DNA of 64,000 nucleotides from Corynespora cassiicola (lineage: Eukaryota > Ascomycota > Dothideomycetes > Pleosporales > Corynesporascaceae), in contig JAEUWY010000023.1 of the NCBI GenBank assembly GCA_022059125.1, forward strand, positions 310,001 through 374,000, read 5' to 3'. The position numbers were made by a program, and so were the translations under genes. This document shows, one piece after another, positions 45,057-57,013 of this stretch. The stretch's first letter is position 1, and the number at the start of each line of letters is the position of its first letter. Under the pieces are notes generated by a model, which saw only the letters and a list, made by a program, of their open reading frames with translations, did not search any database and had not been told where the DNA came from.

Positions 45057-48000
45057 ATGAGTGGCTCAGCAGCTGTGTTCAACACTCGAGAGGCCCACAG
45101 TGTCGTCGAACAGCCCACAATTCTAGCCGAAGGCACCAGGAGGAAACAGCAGGCTCAGCAGCAACGTCAGCTCCTTTCCTGTACCAAGTGCCGCGAAAGA
45201 AAAGTCAAGGTGTGTATTGAACAGCTTATCATAGCCATCCATGTCTTCACACTCGATAACTTTGTCAGGCTGTGCTGACTTCGAAACACAGTGCGACCGG
45301 ACAAAACCGTGCTCAGCTTGCTGTGCCCGTGGAGCACCCAAGGAATGCCGCTTCATCGCAGAGGGCGGTGATTACACCCCAATCCAACAATCTTACGAGC
45401 TGCGTAAACTTCGCGCCGAAAATTTGCGACTTAAAGAACGCTTGCGAGCCAGCAAGATATCCATCGAGGACGATGACTCCGATCCAAATTCACCAGATTC
45501 GCAGCTAGGAGAGAAGACTGCCAGCTCCTCGCAAAGGAAGCGCGCCACTCGACAGAAGCGCTTCCAAGGCCCTGAATGGAGCGACAGCATATACTTTGGC
45601 AGCCCAGGCCTCGCAAACGTTATCACAGATGTAGGCAGAATCTTGTGTCGCTGGGCTTGTACTGATGGTCATAGTTTGCCAGCATCAATCTGACGCCAAT
45701 GTCAACGCAGTCGCTGGCTCATCTGATGCCTCGGGGTGCCGACATATACGCATCTAGAACTCCGCCGCCTCATCCTTTTGCCACGCTGTTCAAGGCTACC
45801 CCGGAAGAATGCATACCGCAGCTACTGAGCTGTTTGCCGGCAACGGAGGAACTCTTTGATTATCTGGACTCCTTTCAAAAGCGAGCCCATATTTGCGCAT
45901 TCCCGCACGTTCCCATTGAGATCACAAAAAGCGAAGTGGAACGATTCTTATCTGATGCCAAGCGGAACGCACAAATGTGTCCTGATATGCTAGCCCTTCT
46001 CTTCACCGCATTGGCTCTTGGCTCTCAACATTCTGTGTGGGACAAATGCGGTGGGAAGTGGGAGGCCGAGGCCATGGATGAGGAAAGACAAAAAGGGAAT
46101 GTCTACAGTGAGTCTGGATGTGACTTGACATGCTTGATTCCTTTCTAATGGATCCTCAGTCGCCGCCGCAATGCAGGCATTGCGCATGGCCTCTTTCATG
46201 CACAAGCCCACGCTTCTTGGGATCCAGGCTCTAATTATGATTGGCCCTTACTTGACGAACAGTGGCCGATTCCTCGATGCCTGGACTCTATTCGGAACCA
46301 CCATACGCATGGCCCAATCTATTGGTCTTCATAGACATCCCAAGTACCTCGACCCCGCACCGCCAACTCAACGGGAATGCTCAATCAGGCAGACGCTTTG
46401 GTGGTGGATGCTACACATGGACCAGGAGTATTCTATGACGCTGGGCCGACCTCTTGGCATAAGCGGCATTGGAGACTGTCCTCCGCCACAAGAACTCACC
46501 ACAGACCAAAGGATGCTGAGATTTGGCGAGTTCGTTAACCATTTCACACTTTTGGCTCGACAGATCCTGAGCAGTGATCGGCTAACGACCACCAAAATTG
46601 ATGAGTTCACCGATCAACTGAAGGGTCTACTAGACACCATGCCGGAGATGTTACAGTTTGAAGAGGCTTGGCTCAGTAAAGACAAAGAGATTCCTGAATG
46701 GCCTCTGGGTGCGATGGCTGCCGGTAACGATCACACCAATCCTGCAATCCATCTGCGCTGGATACTTACTGTCACAGTCTTCTACTGCAAAACTCACAAT
46801 TATTTGATCCTTCTCAACCGCCAACGCATGGACAAGCATGCACAATCCTTGGCTACCCCTTCGACAAAGACACCCCCAGCATCGTGGCAATCGGCAAATC
46901 AGGCTGGCTCCTCTCAACCGTCGCCTACACTAAAAACAACTTTGAGGGGGCGGTCACAGGTCCTTTCATCATCGGATGATCTCTTGACCGCATTCCTTTT
47001 CTTTTATTACCGGGTCCCCGCGGCGCTGATCTGCTGGACCATAGGACAGCAAGCCTTTAATTCGTGCATGATATTACTCCTCGACGCAATGGAGACGGGA
47101 GATCTCAGTCGCATGAGGAAGGTGGAGGCCGCGTTTGCAGTGTTTCAAGAGCTGGAAAAGAAGCGGGTCCATGAACTTGCATCACTGGCTGTGGAAAGAA
47201 TCAGCTGGGGAATCAATGAGCTCCGCTTACAAGGCTTGGGAGGCGTAAACGGCAGATGGGATGCCACGGCGGCCGGGAGAGACCAACGGCAAACCGACTG
47301 CGACTTACAGGTGCCCGTCGGAAGTGAGGCGCTGCAAGACCGGGATATCATGCATGATACGGTCATGGGCAACACGGGCATGTTGCTCCTTGAGGATCCG
47401 GGGCTGCAATCTTTCGTTCCCGAAGCTTTTGCACCGTTGACATGGGTCGTGGCGGGGTGTGCGTCAGGCGACGCGGGTCCCACGCAGCTCAAGCAAGAGG
47501 AACGGAAATCGGACGTCTCAGCCGAAAACATTCAACTGGAGGATGCGAAGCCAAGTCGAATGAGTGAAGCTGCTTGCGACCCCCACACGGCCCGATCTTC
47601 GGAACAGTTGCAGGGAGTACACGGATCGACCCAAGGATCGGCACCAATGCGATACGCGACGTTTTCTACAGCGTCGTCACAGGAACGGAACCAGCCACAG
47701 GGTCTGACATCGCCGACATCGCAGACGCACGCTGTCCACATGAATCAGAACCCTCATCATAGCGTACAAGGGACAGATACCAGTTCAGCTCCTCCGTCGC
47801 GGCACCACTCATATCCCTCACTTCACCAAGAGGTACCCACACCGCTGGTTCCGCACCCTCCATATTCGAATGCTCGACGCCACCATCAGCCTACTCGGAC
47901 ATCAGCGCCAACGTATCCCCCTATGATTCCTAGACAGAACTCGTCGCAGCCTCCGTTCTGCACACCTCCGGAGATGGTAGTGTCTATGCAAACTCCCACA

Positions 48001-48294
48001 GCTCATACCGGCAACCCGAATATCCATCCGTCCTGGGCGGCCCGTTCCGCAGCACCATCATCCAATGTCTCAGAGCCTGCACTAACGCATACACACGTGT
48101 CTTGTCCTGAGCAAGCCATCCCTACCTCCAGCTATCAGACAAGCCAGAATGCAGCAATGCCGGCTTTCCAATACACATTTCCCTTTCACATATCTACTGG
48201 GAGCGCTAACAATAGCGCACTAGCCGTAGCAGAGTGTGGCACGGAGACACTCGAGATTGAGGGGTGGAAGAGATGGGTCGGCAATAGTGCGTAA
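45057..48294 (+). CDS. Zn(II)2Cys6 transcription factor with fungal_trans domain
   Basis: Nuclear regulator of 1,019 residues in four exons: 45057-45209, 45292-45630, 45675-46107 and 46160-48294, all in frame. The zinc cluster is C42, C45, C52, C58, C61, C70 (C-x2-C-x6-C-x5-C-x2-C-x8-C) with RERKVK between C45 and C52; intron 1 cuts directly before C52. A heptad-like stretch follows (YELRKLRAENLRLKERLRASK), a likely dimerising coiled coil. The fungal-specific transcription factor domain spans about 200-540, with ALRMASFMHKPTLLGIQALIMIGPYL, GRFLDAWTLFGTTIRMAQSIGLHRHP and RQTLWWWMLHMDQEYSMTLGRPLG. The last 300 residues are low-complexity, rich in Ser, Pro, Thr, His and Gln. The start could also be the in-frame ATG at 45024 (11 residues more). 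Target genes unknown; there is no close enzyme gene on its right. Confidence 0.93.
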
Positions 48295-51200
48295 ATGTGC
48301 AGCCTCTCCTCGAACCCGCCAGCGTGGTTACATCCATTCTCATTCATCTGAATAGATGAGTTGGCACCTTTGGGTCAAGCCAAAAAAAAAAACTTTCGGT
48401 TACTGTTTTAATACATAACGGATAGCATCTTTAGGGGCAATTGCATGGATGATACCCAAATATTATGATTATGCCAAGAAACAAATCATGAGACGACCAA
48501 AAAAACATTTTGCGTTCCACCGTTAAATTTTTTTTTGGCCTCGTTCTACTACGAACTCGCTCAGTTCTATACTAAAACCTTACACTTATTCTTCATTACT
48601 CGGCAGAAAAAGCAACGGCATGCACCCAAGCTACACAACAATCGTCCTAGCGCATGCATAACGCTCCTGTACATCAGTCGAGCCCCATATCATCATCTCT
48701 TAAACGTTGTACGCCCATCACGTAACCACCCAGACAGCCGTTTGTCATATCAGCCGCCTAGTTCCTGCTCGATGGCGATTCATCCATATTATCTTCCCAG
48801 CAGAAAGGGCTGGCAAGCACGGGTTCATGTCGTGAAACGTAGGACGGGTCCGCCGATTATTACTTTTCCTTGATAGTCGAGGCCCATCCATTCCATGTGG
48901 TCACAGATACCAGGCTCCAAACAACCGGCACCTAGCACGGTGGATCCGATTAGACTTAGCGTACCTTTCGGCGGTCGCGGCGAAAGGGACAACGCTGATG
49001 TCATGGCGAGAGACTCGGAGAAGACAGGGGAGGAGAAGCGGAGAATTCCTAATGGGGCATTATCTTCGTACAGCTACCTCACTTGACCTTTTTTCTTTTT
49101 TTCGCTTAGCGGAGCACTCTTCCGCTCGTCAGTAGTATTCGTGGACGCCAGGCACTTTTCAAGCTCCAAGCATAATTTTTTTCACTTGAAAACGGCCCAT
49201 GAGAGCCTGACACGAGCGGAAGGATTAAATCCGGAGCGCCTTTATCTGGGTGAGACAAGTGGCTGCAGGTCGTCAGGGATACCAATTCCCGCTTTTGGAT
49301 ACCGGCCAGCCAACAACAGCCTCGCTCAGGGCATTAAGTACTCTGGCCCCATACGATTCATGGATCCAGGCCTCCGTATGCGCGAGTTCCAAATTAAAAC
49401 GCCCCGTTTGGGTCACTCCACATATGCTCATCTTTTCCCAAGGAGAATTCTTTCTCCTCAGCTGGGGTTGGGGAGATCAATTCGGGCTCGAGAGATTGCG
49501 AATTGTGAATAGTAATCAGGTACGCATTCTCTGCTTGTGCCACGCGAGCATGTTGCTTTTGCCCGTCTCGGCCCTGTTGCGACAATATCATTAACGGTTT
49601 AAGCGTCATGTTCCTCGCTTAGCGTCTCCACAGCTATAATCCACTGGCGGTTCGCGTTTACCAAGGTCACTTCCCTTGCAGACGTACCATGTACCGTGTT
49701 TCAACTTGGTGCAACAGTACCTTGACACCACGATGCTGCATGCCCAAAAAGAAGAAACGAAAGGCACATGTCAAGGCGATCAAGAATAGGGGTGGATACT
49801 TGCCACGCGGAGCCGTAAACCGATTGTCAAGGAAAAACAAAGTCCATTCATTAGGTCAACGTCCAGTGGGCCTGACCTGCCCTCGAGTTTACGTTGACAC
49901 TGCGCCCACCATTTTGCTTTTAACAGCTCCACACGGCTGCATCACTCGGCAAGTGTAAGTGTACGCTGGGCCCACACCCCTAGCTCCCCAGCTGAATAGT
50001 GGGTACCTCCGGGGCTCCTGTCTTGGTGATCGGAAGCAAACTAATGGAGTCTTGACAAGCTACGAGCCCCATATACAACCCTTGCCCATTGCAGCAAGAC
50101 AATTTTCGTCTTGCACGGCCAGAGATTCTGTTGGACGATCCTGGGCCAGCCACTCAGTGCACGATCCGAATGCCCAGCCGAGATGAGATCCGATCGAAAG
50201 AAGCGAGATACATGTGAACCCGCGATGACGGCGTAGATCTGGGTGTCCCAATGATCGCACGACTTGTGTGGCTGCCATGGGGACACGACTCGGGAATCTT
50301 GCGTAGGCTTGTTTGGCTTCCCTCACCGACCAGACGCACCTCGCGAAGATATTTTGGCGTCGATGCGGATCTATCCGAACGAGGGTCACTTTTTCTTTCC
50401 ATTTGCCCCCACGCCTACACTTTTTTTGTACGCATGGAATCTTTTTGGGGAAGTCTTTTTTTTCCACGTGTTGAAGCCGCCTACGCAAAGACTTGAGGGC
50501 GGACGAGCACGGTCGAAAGCAAGGGTAGAATGACTCGGGCCTGGAGAAACAAGATCACGCAGACGCCCTCCAATATGCGGCTCCCTGTCTAAAGCGCACA
50601 GGTCCATCACCAAGAGCCAGGAACTTTGGAGTGCACACTTCTGCGCCGTCTGGAGCATATTCAACATCCAACGTATCCATCAACTAACGATGACAATACC
50701 CACCCTCCTTCTTCAAGCGCCTTAAGCCCCCCCACCCCACACACACACACCTTACCCCAACAACCGCCCTTTCACACACGCCAAAAAGCACTTCCTTACA
50801 ACCCACCTCTTCTCCACACCGCTCCTTCCCCTCCCTCCCCAATCTTGTTCCATGGCCAAGGACAAGCGCCACGATGACCCCTTCCCTCCGCGGTCAGGTT
50901 CCCTCTCGGCTCCCTCCGCGGAGCCTTTCCGGAATCTAGGTGCCGGATTAGCAAGATTGAGGCGCACAAGCCGGTGCGCGGCTGGGTGGATGGTCCCCCA
51001 GCCAAGCGTTCTGCCACGATCACGCACTCCGCGCTCCCTGCATCACGTTGCAGGGCGGCTCGGCGTGCATGCCGTGATGCAGTCGCCAATGCTGCCGGCG
51101 TTCGCTTGCCTGTGCGACGTTGGGTGTTGGGTGGTGGGGATGTGGGACCCGGGTGATTAGGGGAGTAGTGTGCATGGTGGGTTGGGTTCTGGGGTCTGGA

Positions 51201-53272
51201 CAGGGGGGGTTGAGGGAGGAGGGTCGGAGGGTGGGATAATGGTGGAGGGGAGGATCCAGATGGAAGTGTTTTTCCGTGATGGAATTGTTGAGTCGATGAA
51301 CTTGGAAGGAGATGGAGAGGGATGGAGGTGTGTGAGCAAGGGTTTTACGAGCGGAAGTACTTCCGGCGGGCCGCGAGGCGGACTCTGTCTGGAGACTGTC
51401 TGGAGAGCGAGAGGGAGAAGGCGATGATGCATGTCGCATTTACAGGCATAGACGACGCCCTAATGATCATGTTTTCTATGCACTCAGCCTGGCCGTGATT
51501 GATGATAAAGAGCTTGCAGGGAGAAGGTGGATGAGTGTTGCTGACAGAGAACTTGTTTTGGATCTTGAGACATTTTCAGAACTTGCTGCAGCTCGTGGTG
51601 GAAATGGCGTGAGTAGGGAGCAATGTGGGTGGTTAGGTTTGGAGCGAAGGATTGAAGTGGTACGAACTAGTACTCAAGTGGGTGTATGCCAGATGAGCTG
51701 ATGATTAGATATCTGGCTACGTATATCTCATCTCTTGTCTAGTGTCTACCACTGCATGTCTTGCTCATTATTATTATTATTTTGAAGAATGGGCCTGTAG
51801 CTCTGGAGGTGATGTTCGTGATGGTAGTGTTTTTGCTGAGTAAAAGAACCGTGGTTTTAAAGCCCAACGACTCGACCACATGGAGGACTGAGATCAAAAG
51901 ACTTCCGCAATGCGTAGTGATTATTTCTTCTTTAATGGGCCTGTATGGAGCGTAATGAGTAATGATGTGGTAATTCTTACTCGGAGAGCGCCAGATCTAT
52001 TCTGTTTTAGCTGTACCCAGTTTCTCTAATTTTCCTATCTTTACTGTCGACACTTTTGGTACGGTCAGGACGGAAGGTTGTAGCCGTGATATTCAAATTT
52101 ACTAAATAGTAGATTGCGAAATTCAAATGAAATTTTAAGTCCTCGATTCTATTTGTGATTGAATTGGAGTCTTGAGTACGAAATATCATTCAACGCGAGA
52201 GACACAGACAGACTTATAAATTTTAAAGACCATGAATAGTAGAACTGCCGATCCGTTCCTCCAAACAAATGTCCACTTTCAATTGTGACTGCTCACATTC
52301 ATGAATTATCCAGATGAAACTTTAGGTCATATCCGTTCCAGATTGTATCTTAACAGAATCTCCCAGCCTAAATATGCATTTGAAAAAAAAGAAGTGGAAG
52401 CAGATGCAGATAGTCATCATGTCCAGTGATGACGATAATTGCAGAATGTATTGAAATCTGAAAGAAATGTTGCTGCACTGAATGATTATACCATTGTCTT
52501 GATTGTACAAGTAGGGCTGACATGAGAATCATTCATTGACATGACACGATTCCCCCAGTCGCCCAGGTCATTGTTATACAGAAATTGTAACTTGAACGGC
52601 TGCATTCCGACAAAAGCGACCAGTGGTATGCCTGTTCTAAGAACTCTCTCTAAATCCTTGCGCCGTCTCGAGTGCTTTCTACCACGCGGCTAATAGATTA
52701 CTGTCCACTGTACCGACATCGTAGCTTCCTCCCCACTTGGATAGCGGGGAAATCACTACAAAAGTTCAACATCTACGCATATGCCAATACTCGAATGACG
52801 TGGCTTAGTTGAGTTTCATTATAGAAGCTTCTTACTATAATGTACCATTTTTAGTCGCTTGAATAACGATATAAGCGCGTTTAAGGTTGTTTGTTTACGC
52901 ATCGTGCCTTCCCGATACTCTTTCAATTTTCACCGCGGCCCTGTGACTCAGCAGCAGTACCCGCCCATGAAAATGCGACGGAGTTTGTTTACCTTCTTAC
53001 CCACCTTGCCACTGCTCTACCCCACGATTAGCATTCTCAAAGGTTGATCGTTCTGGCCTAAGGAAAATTGCAACCGACACTCCTCACTCACTGTGAACAA
53101 GCTCGTCGACATCTACTCCCCCCAAAACCTGCCACAATCTTCTTCCTTGGGCTAAACTCTGGAGGCAAGTCAGTCTCATTTGCCGCCTCGAAAGTCCGCT
53201 TTGCGTGTCTTTCGCTCACGTCTGTGGACCCCCCCATCTCTGCAGACACTCTCGGACAAGCTTTGATCTACA
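48295..53272. other. Long gene-poor stretch
   Basis: About 5 kb without a firm gene. The part 48.3-50.6 kb has mixed composition with short frames only. The part 50.65-51.45 kb is GC-rich and CT-biased and holds one weak small-gene candidate (50852-51160). The part 51.7-52.9 kb is AT-rich with almost no long frames. No terminal repeats or transposase-like frames were seen. The final 200 bases are the promoter of the coiled-coil gene. Confidence 0.4.
50852..51160 (+). CDS. Weak candidate small gene
   Basis: An ATG after a CT-rich promoter-like stretch opens a frame of 102 codons beginning MAKDKRHDDPFPPRSG. From about 50945 on, another plus frame (50974-51156) reads equally well (KPVRGWVDGPPAKRSATITH), so either an unseen splice or chance is involved. 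There is no domain and no signal peptide. I list it because the start context and the surrounding pyrimidine-rich DNA look gene-like, but most likely it is chance in GC-rich sequence. Confidence 0.2.
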   Translation: MAKDKRHDDPFPPRSGSLSAPSAEPFRNLGAGLARLRRTSRCAAGWMVPQPSVLPRSRTPRSLHHVAGRLGVHAVMQSPMLPAFACLCDVGCWVVGMWDPGD

Positions 53273-53800
53273 ATGTCGAAGCGCTCTGCTGAGAACATGT
53301 CGAGCCCGAACCCCAACGGTAAGCGCATCAAAACCGATGCTGAAGTCTGCGAGCGGAGCGCCTCCCTGTCTCCTCGATTCGGCCGGCTTCAAATCGATTA
53401 TCCAGTTCCCGATGCCCTGCCCGCTGAGCCAGCCAATAAGCTCATCATGGAAGCAGAGTTCGCAGCCATGGACTTGAGGGGCACCGTGGGTGCTCTTCAT
53501 GATGTGGCCCAGCAGTGCCGCGAAGTCGCGAGGATCTGTCGGGAGGAGGTCGAGTTCCTGGCCCACTCCAACCACGGCTTGACTCCCGTCCAAGCCAACG
53601 ACACAGCCATCGCCGACCTCACGCGTCGCCTCGCTCAAGTCACTGCCGAGAAGAATCGGCTCCATGTCGAGAATCGTCTCCTCAAAGACCAGGTTCAGAA
53701 CATGCGGAACCACGTCAACGAGCTCGACACGGGCGTCGCCAATGTCAAGGGCCAGATCAACGCCCTCGACAGGAAGCTGAACCAGTCCCGCAATTCATAG
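53273..53800 (+). CDS. Small coiled-coil protein, unknown function
   Basis: Intronless gene for 175 residues. The N-terminus has a basic stretch that could be a nuclear signal (KRSAE, then NGKRIKTD). Residues about 60-105 are helical with MEAEFAAMDLRGTVGALHDVAQQCREVARICREEVEFL. Residues about 113-172 form a heptad-like coiled coil (ADLTRRLAQVTAEKNRLHVENRLLKDQVQNM, then VNELDTGVANVKGQINALDRKL). Codon use is normal, with C-ending preference, and the frame is clean over its whole length, which supports a real gene. A CT-rich promoter with ACTCACTCACTG-like repeats precedes it. I know no homolog. The FYVE-RING gene converges on it from the right. Confidence 0.7.
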   Translation: MSKRSAENMSSPNPNGKRIKTDAEVCERSASLSPRFGRLQIDYPVPDALPAEPANKLIMEAEFAAMDLRGTVGALHDVAQQCREVARICREEVEFLAHSNHGLTPVQANDTAIADLTRRLAQVTAEKNRLHVENRLLKDQVQNMRNHVNELDTGVANVKGQINALDRKLNQSRNS

Positions 53801-54581
53801 AATGGCCTGCTAATGGTTTCCTTGCCTGACTGAGAACCCCTTCTACACATATCTGCCTACCTCTCTAGGCTTCCCATCATGTACACCCCCAAAAGCTAGT
53901 TCGCCCTTCTCACATCGTACACCGTCGGTTGTATGTCGTCTAAAGCGGAGGACAGGTCTTGAAGGAATGCACACTTCGATGAGGATGGCACACACTCTGT
54001 TTCGGTTTTGTTTTCGTCCGGGGCGGGTATCTGAGTGCGTACTGCATATGGACTACATATGTTCATAGCTAGGATAACGACGATGGCCTGCATATAATCA
54101 GCCCTCGACTTTGTAGTCGCTTTGCATGGTGAAGATGCATCTTGTGTGAGCTGACTGTGCTTCTAGACTGCCATGGCCCTCCCAATGTCCCAACAACACT
54201 TCTGAGTTGACAGATTGTGAGCCGCAGAACTCTACCTCGATGCCGTTGAAACGTTTTCAATCAAGCTTCCATCTTCTAGACTCCTGGGCCCTCTGGTGTC
54301 GCAGGCTGCTACGGCCATACAAACAGATGAGAATCTTCCATCGAACCCATCGACAATGATCGGAAACATTGCCTACATCACCACCAGGAATCCCCATACC
54401 ATCGCCTCATCCCCAATATCCACCACACACACCAAACATCACGCACCACAGCGAGCAAAAGAGGCAGGACCGTCATGCGATTCATAAACACGCCAACAGC
54501 ACTTTCCAACCCGCTACCACGCCATGCTACCATGCACAAGCACTAACCGCAGGAAAAATTATCCCATGTCCTCCATCACTC

Positions 54582-54611
54582 TCTGTCTGTCTGTATGTCT
54601 GTCTGTCTGTT
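54582..54611. repeat. Tetranucleotide repeat (TCTG)n
   Basis: About seven units of TCTG, one altered to TATG, lie in the 3' flank of the FYVE-RING gene. Confidence 0.85.
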
Positions 54612-54823
54612 TCGCCTTCGCTTTCTCCAACCAAGCTACACACGACACCCCCCTCCAAAAAAAAAAAACGACACCGCTATGCCAAAAGAGCGCTTTAAAC
54701 GAGCCCGCCCCAAAAGCTAAAAGGAAGGAAGGGGGTATATCCACAAAAAAACGCCCAGAGATCCATGATTGTTGTTCATTTGTTAGTGATTGCAAAGGGA
54801 AGAGGCTGACACGGTGCAACAAA

Positions 54824-54828
54824 AGAGA

Positions 54829-54872
<44 letters not shown>
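54824..54872. repeat. Dinucleotide repeat (GA)n
   Basis: More than twenty GA units with one GGG interruption lie about 55 bases beyond the stop codon of the FYVE-RING gene, so they are probably (CT)n in its 3' untranslated region. Confidence 0.9.
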
Positions 54873-54873
<1 letters not shown>

Positions 54874-54925
54874 TTGGTCGCAACCATCACGGCGAATACC
54901 GCCTCGGCAACGAACCTTTGTCCTT

Positions 54926-57013
54926 CTACTCGTGAAGCTGATGAGTGGGGCAAGCGCCTCGCCCCTTCGTCTCCCACCACTGCTTGATGCACGCCTAGGC
55001 CTCATGTCAATCTCTCATTCCAGCATATATTTATAACCCGGACGAAGGAGAAAAAAAAGGGAGGACATACCTCGTGGAACTTGCACCAACAAGCCAGCCT
55101 CGACATGCGATCGCCTTGTTCAAACTCCTCGAAGCAGATGATGCACTCGGCCTGATCTCCATCCTCGTCAAAGCAGTCCTTTTCCGTGGCTATGTAATCG
55201 ACCATGCCGCGCGCGGCATAAATCAGGCGGTTTCCTGTGCTCGCGCCCTCACCATTCCCTGCCGTGCTCATCCCGCGAGTCCGTTGGCTCGGGAGCGATG
55301 TCGAGGTCTGATTCGTGGGGGCTGCCGGCCGAGGGGAAGCCGAGTGCAGCTGGACACATTCGTCCACGTGCTGTACACGCTCGCTGTCTTCGCCGTTGGG
55401 CCCTTTGGGCGGGAGTTCGTTGCCGCAGACGGGGCATTCGTCTTCTTCTGCAATCTGGCGGCGCGGGGGCGGCTGCGATTGCTGTGGGGGTGTGTTGGGA
55501 AAGAAATGGCGGCGAAACATGTTGGCTTCGCGTTCAGAAGAGGAATGCACATGGGAAGAGGAGTAGGCGTTCGATCGGCCGTACATGTCGCCGTGGGAAT
55601 CGTAATGTGGTCGTGACTGCGGCGGTTGAGTTGGCGGCCACAAGTCGGCAACGCTTGTGCTGTTGTGAAAACTCACTCTTCTATCACTAAACGGATCACG
55701 CGTGCGAGATGATTGACCGTGGCTCATGCTCTGCGCGCTGTCATGAACGCTCTGTGAAGTTCTATGACCGTGAGGCCGTGGGGGACCGGGCGCGGGAAGT
55801 GAAGGCCTCCCGGATGAAGAAAAGTGATACGAGTGTCGGGAGGTTGCAGCGGGTGGGGACGTGTACTGAGGCGGTGGGCTGTAGTTGGGATCTGGGACAC
55901 ACGGGTTGCAAACGCGAACTACTTCGCCGCCGCCCAGGGCTGGATTGATGTTGAAAAACGACAGGGAGCCATCTTCATCGTTCTCGATATCTTCAAGGCT
56001 GGGCCCGGAGTTAGAATCACCAGGTGGGTGGACGATGAATTGACGGGGGATAGTGATGCGATGCGGTGAGCATGCTGAACACACAACACGACCACATTTC
56101 CTAAGAGGTGTGAGCATGAGCAAAGAAAAAAGCGACTTGACGATAGGAGATGGAAGGAGCTGCAGGACTGAAGATACTACCCGCATGTTGGATGAAAATG
56201 GTTCTCGACAAGCTGGTAATATAATCGGTCGAGCCTCGCCGGTGCGCTGGGAAGGGTGCGAAAACGGATATATTTCTCGATGGCGTACCTGCAGTGATGC
56301 TTCCTGTAGAAAAAAGTGAACTGGCTCTTGCACACCGGGCAGTGCGAGACATCAGCATCGGGCTGCCATTGGGGCAGGACAATATCGCTCTCCCTCCTGC
56401 GGGGGCCCATGCTGTTTTGAGGAGGGAACGAAGGAGGCGGTAGCAGCGGTGGCCGCTGAAGGCGGCTCGCTGGCATGGAATCGAAGGGGACAAGGTGGTC
56501 TGTATTAGGGTGTCCGGCAGTACCTGAATGCACTCGAACACCGCTCGGCCGCCTCATTGGCGACTCACCCGCGGTTAGCCTCCTCTTACGATCCGAGTTG
56601 CGAGAATCGTTGGGCGGCGGTACCGGCGGTGGATAGCGGGCCGACGATGGCCCTGCATTGTCCTCGGGCGACATGCGGTGGGTGCTGGGTCGCCTGCCTG
56701 AGCTGTTGGCCGCTCCGTTCTCCCTGAGAAAGTCCATCCACGTCTGTCCGCCGTATGTGCCGGGCGACTGCGAGAGGTAGTGCGAAGCGACAGCTCCGTG
56801 CAACTGAGGATGATGATGCGGCGGCTCCGCAGGGGCACCGGTACCGACGGCACCGTGATCCCCTTCGGCAGGGGCCGGCTGGATGGGGGAGCTCTGCGAA
56901 GAGCCTCGCGGTCGCGGGTGCATGGCGTCGACGGATGGCGGGTTGGTGGGCTGGCGCACAGGTTCCTCGTCTTGTGTTGGGCGAGACGACGTGCTGGAAG
57001 AGCGGAGGCTCAT
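54926..57013 (-). CDS. FYVE and RING finger protein (Pib1-like ubiquitin ligase)
   Basis: Predicted membrane-recruited E3 ligase of 607 residues in three exons: 57013-56289, 56100-55071 and 54994-54926. After a Pro/Ser/His-rich, disordered N-terminus comes a FYVE zinc finger: W216-x-x-D219, C225, C228, the PI3P-binding RKHHCR at 237-242 (split by intron 1), then C244 and RVVCSAC. This should bind phosphatidylinositol-3-phosphate on endosomes or vacuoles. A long low-complexity linker follows; near its end is a CPVCGNELPP segment that may be an extra small zinc site. The RING finger spans C561 to H603 (CIICFEEF, CWCKFH, C587, C600-P-T-H603) and ends only four residues before the stop. Yeast Pib1 has the same FYVE-then-RING order but is about half as long. 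Start chosen at 57013; 57031 would add six residues. Confidence 0.92.

Larger units (their letters stand above)
53801..54925. other. Convergent 3' flanks with simple repeats
   Basis: The region lies between the ends of the coiled-coil gene (+) and the FYVE-RING gene (-). It holds a TCTG repeat and a long GA repeat, described separately, and no convincing gene. Confidence 0.5.
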
